64,000 bases of DNA from Ascochyta rabiei (Eukaryota > Ascomycota > Dothideomycetes > Pleosporales > Didymellaceae), in contig NC_082420.1 of assembly GCF_004011695.2 (NCBI RefSeq), positions 1,370,001 to 1,434,000 of the forward strand. Reading direction: 5' to 3'. A program made the translations under genes and the position numbers. Positions within the stretch are counted from its first letter, which is position 1. Every line of letters starts with the position of its first letter. Below, piece by piece: positions 58,102 to 64,000 of the stretch. Under the pieces are notes generated by a model. The model ran no database searches. It saw only the letters and a list, made by a program, of their open reading frames with translations, and was not told the origin of the DNA.

Positions 58102-60362
58102 CTAGTTTTCCGAATCGGAAGCATATTCATCTGAGGAATCAAACTGATCGTCTTTACTGTCAGACACAGGAAATGAATTAGTAGAGACATGTCGGTTTGT
58201 AGCTGAATCCTTAGGTGTAGCCGTCGGTGTAGCGTTGGTCTTAGGCTTGGGGGGAGCAGGGCATTGATTTGCCTTGTGACCCTTAGTTCCACAATTGAAA
58301 CATGTAAATGCGTTGGTTGTAGAACCAGGCTCCTTAGGTCGACGCTGGCGTGTATCCTTATGCTCTTGTCCAGTTGTAGGCTGCTGAACAGCAGGGGTTC
58401 CTAGGGAAACTGTGGCAGAGATTTCGCGAGTAGCCGGACGGTTGCGAGGACCGAAGCGGTTCTGCCTATCTCCTAGGGCATCCTTGTTGTTAACCTTAGA
58501 AGGGATATAGGCGTGATTAAAGAAGAAGGTGTTAAGCCGGTTGTAGTAGTCACGCAGCCCAGACAGTGATTTGTCACAGGCCACGTTGGCCATCTGTCGC
58601 CGCGCGAAATTAGGGAGCTTAGCCTGCAGCCGATGGTAATGAGTCTCGGGTGACCAGTTAAGCTGCTGAGCGAAATACTCCATTTTGGTGCGAAATACCG
58701 AAAACGCAATGGCAACATTAGCAACCTCTGGAGTAGGGTATTGTGGGAAAATGAATAAGTTAAAGGCGTGTTTAGCTGAACTATAGATGTCCTTATCTCT
58801 ATAGACTTCCTACAGGCGATAGATGCAATCTATAGGGTCTGAGTAGCAACAGTTGAAACCAGAGGGATCTTGTAGAAGAGCGCGGGCGGGTTCTTTAGTG
58901 TAGATCAAGAAGAAGTCAGCCCAGTCTGCAGGGTGCTGATAGTTCTGACTGTTTGCACGCATAAAGTGCAAGCAATTAAATAGCCAATTGTTGAAGTTGT
59001 CCTTAGGGCTCGCAAAATAGGTGGGCTTCTTTATGGCCTTGTCCAGTTGGTTGTTGTACTGGTCTAAGGACTGAAGAAATCAATAAGCGCTGGCCAGAGA
59101 AGAAGTCAGAGCTACTAGATTGGTGCTCCCAGGCGGCGTGTAAGTAGAAGGTGCCTTAATCGGTCCTAATGGGGTGCGGAATTGGTCTATTATAATTAGC
59201 GCATTGTTACAAAGCTTTAATTGTGACAGAATGCCAGTATAGGCGCCGGCTAAGCCTGGTAGTTCGGTCTTGGGGGCGTCAGAGGACTGCTGAGTTGAGC
59301 GAAGAAGGTGACCAAAGCGGGATGGAGGCCGGGCAGTAGCGTTATCAACCTGGTTTCCTAGATACTCCTTGGCTAGGCCTCAATCAGCCTTTAGCTTGAG
59401 CTGTTAGTATTGCTAAACAAGTTGAGTAGACTGCTGCTGATATTAAGCAAACTCAGCTTGCAGTTCATTCAGCTCAGTAGCAGTCTGGTTATGGCGATCA
59501 ATCAACTGAGTATAAAAGCGCTTGGCTTGCTCCAGCTCAAGGTCCTTGTTATTTAGTTGTTAGGACAGATTGTGAAGTCCACTATTGATCTCGTTAAGAA
59601 GTCTAAGAAGAAGGGCGGATAGAACTGAGCACTGTCTGTAGGTAAGGTGCGTGAAATACCCATCTGGTTTGTTGTCAGACAGCAAAGGCAGTCCCAGATT
59701 TTAAACAAGAGAAGTAAGTGACTTAAGACTAAAATCTGCTAGCAAGGTGGCCAGAAACTTAGAAGGACGGTTATTAACGCTGTGGTATTTAGCCGGAAAG
59801 TTTTCAACCATATGGGCAGGCAGGTGCTGGAACTGCTGAGAAGAACCATTATTTAAGGGGACTCGAGAGGCGATAGCTCGCATGGAGTCCTTGTGGTAAA
59901 ATTGTGGCGCTGGGGTAGAGGCATCCTATTAGCTTGCGTTAGTAGGCTCATATTCCTATACTCCTGGAGTGGCGTCAGCAAGTTGCTGCAGAGAAGCCTG
60001 CTCCTGAGGTGAACGGGGCTTAGGCTGGTGAATTTCGGTGACAGTATCCTTGGTTTTGACAGTGGCTTGCTTGTCTTAGAGTGTCTGAGACTTTGGTCGA
60101 ACGGCAGATGAAGCTGAAGGGCCGCTGCGCGTAACAGAGGTCCCTAGAGTAGCAGCCTTTTTGCGTATGTTATAGCTGAAGTCCCGCACACAATTAGAAA
60201 TAGAACTACTACCCTGACGACTGAAAGACTCAGGATCTATAGGAGTTTCTGGATAGCGTTAGCGAGATTTGCTGCGATGAGTCTTTTTCTTTGCAGAAGT
60301 AGAGGAAGGCCTTGGTAGAGGCATAGAGTTAGACTTAATATCGTTCTTATCGTTTAGTGACA
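58102..60362 (-). pseudogene. Gypsy-3 gag
   Basis: Starts near MSLNDKNDIKSNSMPLPRPS (60,362). The capsid-like part lies about 59,900-58,700 and a zinc knuckle CFNCGTKGHKANQC (CX2CX4HX4C) at about 58,300. A clean stretch 58,683-58,102 contains the knuckle and ends SDEYASDSEN. Stops upstream break the full frame. Confidence 0.82.
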
Positions 60363-60548
60363 TAGCCGCAATTGTTGAAGATGTTAGTGGAAAACTGAGA
60401 AAGTTGAGTTGGTAAAGGTAAGTGTAGTGGTGGGTGGTTGGAGGGAAAGCAGAGCACCTGGTGCCTTAAGTAGTAGTAAGGCCTCACCAATATGACACAG
60501 CGATTCGGAGTGTGAATCGCGTCAATGCTAACCCAAACTCGCTTAGCG

Positions 60549-60570
60549 TTAGGGTTTAGGGTTAGGGTTT
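60549..60570 (+). repeat. Interstitial telomere-like repeats
   Basis: TTAGGGTTTAGGGTTAGGGT; TTAGGG is the usual fungal telomere unit. A second tract lies at 60,706-60,733. G-rich strand is the plus strand. Confidence 0.85.
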
Positions 60571-60838
60571 GCGGCCCGAATTGTTAGGCCCGAATCGCGT
60601 AGAACAACAACACAACAAACATTAAGACCGCAGCACAACTATTGCACGGACTTGCACATCTCTCCGCACAGCTTCTGTAGGCTACAGACCATTATTGTAG
60701 TAGTGTTAGGGTTAGGGTACCAGGTTAGGGTTTGCTATAGATTAGGCCCAGCAAAACCACACAACAGCTCTGCAACAGCGCAGTAACAACAACAATAACA
60801 AACAACGCAGCCAATACAGTTGCAAAAACGGTGCTTAG

Positions 60839-60998
60839 GTGTCGCTTGAAAATTGCGATGCCATTCTCTGTTTCTTAGAGGAATACGGCGTGCTAGTATG
60901 CAAGGATCACCGAACAGGCGTTGTCAATCTTAATAGGCATCTCTCGCAGCACCACAACGTGCCCGCTGCAACTCAGAGAGAGATTGTTAGGCGCTTTA
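60839..60998 (+). pseudogene. OrsD-like zinc-finger gene fragment, copy 1
   Basis: Reads FLEEYGVLVCKDHRTGVVNL, then RHLSQHHNVPAATQREIVRRF, a C2H2-like finger (C, H...H, H) typical as I recall of OrsD/telomere-linked-helicase-type proteins. It has no stop, but the frame is cut by the Fot1-like insertion at the TA 60,997-60,998. No ATG is seen in frame nearby. Confidence 0.7.
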
Positions 60999-62776
60999 AG
61001 ATCGGCCCCCTAGTGTTCGGCCACCCCTAGTGTTCGGCCACCCAACACAACGCGTTACTCTGTTTTTGACGCTCTATACTCTCAACGCCACGCCATCAAA
61101 ATGGATCCCCGTGAAGTGGCTATACAATCTGCTATCGCTAATCTCAATTCTGGTGTTTTTACAAGCCAACGGCAGGCTGCCAAGGCCTATGGCGTCCCCC
61201 GATCAACGATCCAAGAGCGCCTCAGCGGTCGCCAACCCAACGCGATAGCTCATCATCAACAGCAGCGATTGACTCCAGAACAAGAGCAATTTCTAGTAAA
61301 TTGGATACTTGAAGAGGACTCACGCGCACAGCCACCCTCCCATCCACGCGTACGAGAAATGGCTACCCTTATCCTCCACATGAACGGCGACTACGAGCCA
61401 CTCGGGCATAAATAGGTAACCCATTTCATCACGCGTAACCCACGCGTCGCCTCTATAGTTGGCCGAAAGATTGAGAGCGCAAGGACTACAGCAGCCAACT
61501 ATGAGACTATACGCGCGTTTCTAGAGTTGTTTGAGCGTACGCGGATTGAGCTGGGTATACAATATGAGGACATATGGAACATGGATGAGACTGGGGTAGG
61601 CCTTGGGGTATGTAGCAACTCCCGTGTGGTTGCTAGCTCGTCAAAGAAGAAGGCTTACGTCAAATCCCCAGAGGATCGTGAGTGGGTGTCTATTATTGAG
61701 TCCATCTCAGCCGTTGGCAAGAAGCTTCAATGCCTAGTCATCTTCAAAGGCAAGCATCTACAATCCACGTGGTTCCCAGCACAAGGGGTACCTGATTGGC
61801 TCTATACAACGTCAGAGAATGGATGGACGTCAAATGCTATTGGATCTGAGTGGCTGAAGCGGATTTTTCTGCCTCAAACTACACCTCAACCCGGTCGCTG
61901 GCGGTTACTTATACTGGATGGCCACGGCTCTCATATCCCAATAGACTTCATGTGGCTCTGTAAGCAGAGCAAGGTCTATCTCCTATACCTCCCGCCTCAC
62001 GCGTCACACGTCCTCCAGCCGCTAGATCTGGCTCCATTCTCAGTACTCAAATCTCGTTACCGTAGCGGGATCCGAGCCCTCTCAGCACTTGATGACGCAG
62101 CACCTATCAAGAAGGAGCGCTTTGTCACATTATACAATAAGGCGAGAGATAAGGGACTATCTGAGAGAGTCATACGAGCCGGGTGGAAGGCTGCTGGCCT
62201 CTGCCCATACAACCCAGACCTTGTACTGCTCTCATCTCAAGTATCAGGCCGGCCTATCACTCCTCCACCATCTACTCAAGCCTCAGATGACGTGTTTGCC
62301 ACGCCTCAGAGCTCACAGGCCTTGTACAAGGCTCAGCAGCTTATTCTATCAGAATCTCATTCACGGAGCACACGCCTGATGCTTGGCAAGGCAGGCAAGG
62401 CTATTGCCAGAGCCAACACCCGCGCAGCTCGGCTAGAATTTGAAAATCAACGCCTCAAGTATCAATTAGATAGTGCTACTATTACTTACTCAAGAAAGCG
62501 AGTTCAAGTTAATCCAAATGAGCGCTATAGCAACGTTGAGGCGATTAAGGCTGCTATAGATCGGGCAGCAGCATTACAAGCTGAGCAGGCATCACGGCAA
62601 GGAGAAGACGAAGCTAAAAAGGCGGCAGCAGCAGCAGCAGCTCTTACGCTTCAGTCTATGTGTACAGAGTGGCAATTGTAATCGTTGTTGTTGAAAAATC
62701 ACGACTCAAAATAGTGAAGCTTACTTGGGTGAGGTGGCCGAACACTAGGGGTGGCCGAACACTAGGGGGCCGATCT
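60999..62776 (+). mobile_element. Fot1/pogo-type DNA transposon, nearly intact
   Basis: 1,778 bp with TA duplications at 60,997-60,998 and 62,777-62,778. TIRs AGATCGGCCCCCTAGTGTTC... contain two tandem copies of CCCTAGTGTTCGGCCA at each end and are identical over more than 40 bp. Normal base composition; only one stop in the transposase. Confidence 0.96.
61101..62681 (+). pseudogene. Fot1-type transposase with a single premature stop
   Basis: 527-codon frame with one TAG at 61,413-61,415, where related proteins have Trp (TGG to TAG). An N-terminal helix-turn-helix (SQRQAAKAYGVPRSTIQERL) and a CENP-B-type region precede the stop. The DDE core has D162 (NMDETGVG), D273 (LILDGHGSH) and D309 (VLQPLDLAPF); 35 residues separate the last two, a DD35D signature. 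A coiled-coil-like, Ala-rich C-terminus follows. It could catalyse cut-and-paste transposition if the stop were read through, or if an intact copy exists elsewhere. Confidence 0.93.
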
Positions 62777-62804
62777 TAGTCACTACACGTTAACTGAACC
62801 TCGA

Positions 62805-63331
62805 CAATATGACACGACGAACTGGGCCCGATACACGCACACACTAACTTAGGATTACTTAGTGTTAGGGTTTAGGGTTAGGGTATAAGGGCCGATTCGT
62901 GGGGCTCAATTCGCGAGGAACAACAACACGAATCTTTTTAAAACTACAGCGCAATTATTGCACGTACTTGCGTATCTCTCTGCACAGCTTTAACAGGCTA
63001 CAGACTATTATTGTAGTTGCATTAGGGTATCAGGGTTAGGGTTCGCGATGGATCAGGCCCGGCAAAACCACACGACAGCTCTGCAACAGCGCAGCAACAA
63101 CAAACAACAACAACGCAGCTAACACAGTCGCAAAACCAGTGCGCAGGTATTGCTTAACAACTGCAATAATGTTCTCTACTTTTTAGAAGAATACGGCGTG
63201 TTAGTATGCAAAGACCACTAAACAGGCGTTGTTAATCTCAACACCTATCTCTTGCAGCACCACTACGTGCCTGCTGCAACTTGAAGAGAGATTGTTAAGC
63301 GCTTCCGTTACTACACGTTAACCGAACCCAA
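62805..63331 (+). repeat. Direct repeat unit, copy 2
   Basis: About 527 bp, direct repeat of 60,488-62,804 without the Fot1 element. It has more TpA changes than copy 1. Confidence 0.85.
62865..62885 (+). repeat. Interstitial telomere-like repeats, copy 2
   Basis: TTAGGGTTTAGGGTTAGGGT; a weaker tract at 63,022-63,043 reads TTAGGG...CAGGGTTAGGG. Confidence 0.85.
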
Positions 63332-64000
63332 CAACGTTGAACTTCCAGACGAGCCAGCAATGCCGATCGAAGAGCTTAGGGCGCTAGTAGACGCGCTGCA
63401 GTGCAGGACGTGTGCACTTGTTACCGTCAGCAAGGACAAACTCCGCCAGCACTGCAAAAAAGATCACTAGCAAGCTTAGACAGGAGAGAAAAGCTTGCTA
63501 TATAAGACTGTTAAAGTTCAGAGTTTTTTCCGCACAGCAGGGATGCAGAAATATTTCATTGTTGAAATAGATAATGTTAGGAATCCCAAAAACGCTAACG
63601 TTGAAGTTGCTGTTTAGGAAGAGCTGGCCGCGTACAGCTTGACACAACAACAGATTTAAGAAGAGCTGCAGATACTAGAAGCAGCAGCAAAGACTAACAA
63701 GACAGGCTAGTTTAAGCGCACAGGATGGTTAGAGTTCTTTAAGGGCCGAAATCTCAAGCATCTCGTCCACCAAGCCTGCGCGCCCGATCGCGGTGAAGAC
63801 AAGATGAAGCTTGCCGCCGAGCTGACAGAGCGACTGGTTGAGAGAAGCGTTAGGGGGCTGGCTACGCTTCTGCACGAGCTAAGGCGCTGGTTACGCAGTG
63901 CAAAACAGAGCAAGGCGGACACCTGGCTGCTGGCGCGACTGCAGAACCTAGAGAGTCAGGCTTGGTACGCAAGCTACATGGTGAAGTTTGTCTGCTTCTA
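63049..64000 (+). pseudogene. OrsD-like zinc-finger gene, RIP-damaged, 3' continues past the window
   Basis: From ATG at 63,049 (MDQARQNHTTALQQRSNN). A first finger (FLEEYGVLVCKDH) is followed by ELPDEPAMPIEELRALVDAL and a second finger LQCRTCALVTVSKDKLRQHC, then EKSLLYKTVKVQSFFRTAGM and KRTGWLEFFKGRNLKHLVHQ. From about 63,700 the frame is open to the window end (ELTERLVERSVRGL, MVKFVCF). At least seven stops lie between 63,110 and 63,710, at Gln, Trp or Arg positions. The same order of segments is seen in gene B at low identity. Confidence 0.75.

Larger units (their letters stand above)
53092..60487 (-). mobile_element. Ty3/Gypsy element Gypsy-3, RIP-mutated
   Basis: Minus-strand element with gag start near 60,362, pol ending near 53,845 and a candidate 3' LTR at 53,092-53,318. 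Domain order is gag, protease, RT, RNase H, integrase, chromodomain. Stops are scattered but long open stretches remain, so it is younger or less mutated than Gypsy-1 and Gypsy-2. No 5' LTR is found: the leader abuts the duplicated unit that starts at 60,488. Confidence 0.88.
60488..60998 (+). repeat. Direct repeat unit, copy 1 (5' of an OrsD-like gene), interrupted
   Basis: Starts CAATATGACAC and is repeated at 62,805-63,331. About 537 bp once the Fot1-like element is removed; its last part is 62,777-62,804. It holds TTAGGG-type tracts, a CAA-rich leader and the first zinc-finger segment of the gene. Confidence 0.85.

Noticed and set aside
1..64000. tRNA or rRNA genes
   Set aside because: No cloverleaf or rRNA-like sequence was noticed on reading; a covariance-model scan would be decisive.

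Overview
The window looks like genomic DNA of a filamentous ascomycete, most likely a dothideomycete of the Pleosporales. The grounds are spliceosomal introns with GTACGT or GTATGT donors and CTAAC or CTAAT branch sites, GPI-anchored and DUF-type fungal genes, pogo/Fot1, Ty3/Gypsy and Ty1/Copia elements, and strong repeat-induced point mutation (RIP). RIP is read from CpA/TpG depletion, TpA excess, transition-only differences between repeat copies, and TAG/TAA where Gln or Trp is expected. The compartments are sharply separated: GC-balanced gene DNA, and AT-rich transposon DNA in which most coding is destroyed.

Layout. 1-1.95 kb: 3' part of a peroxisomal Lon protease gene. 2.0-14.2 kb: a tandem array of ~155-158 bp units, split by a complete 9.1 kb Gypsy element (itself split by a 1.88 kb pogo-like element) and by a second pogo-like copy. 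14.4-23.35 kb: an MFS transporter pseudogene cut in two by a ~2.1 kb pogo-type element, which is itself cut by a 5.3 kb Copia element. 23.35-26.4 kb: decayed DNA with a 122 bp MITE and a Tc1 remnant. 26.4-37.4 kb: the gene island, with a small membrane protein, a GH17 glucanase, a DUF3176 membrane protein, a DUF1993 protein and a small secreted protein. 37.5-45.8 kb: a Tc1 remnant, unassigned AT-rich DNA and a truncated Gypsy element. 45.8-53.09 kb: an AT-rich block with palindromic satellite repeats and two divergent genes that stay open despite RIP-like composition. 53.09-60.49 kb: a third Gypsy element on the minus strand. 60.49-64 kb: a duplicated 5' region of a zinc-finger gene with interstitial TTAGGG tracts, one copy split by a nearly intact Fot1-like transposon.

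The most unusual part is 45.8-53.1 kb. A gene of about 880 codons has two zinc-finger-like segments at its N-terminus and a tyrosine-recombinase-like C-terminus. It has no Trp and only the initiator Met before its transposon insertion, yet no internal stop. Removing one pogo-like element and one TA copy restores its frame exactly. A divergent three-exon gene of about 193 codons has the same composition. The decayed gene at 60.8-64 kb appears to be a GC-balanced relative of the large one. I infer a mobile or subtelomeric gene family that has been selected to survive RIP; this needs database and expression checks. Family names are from memory and motif reading; no searches were run.
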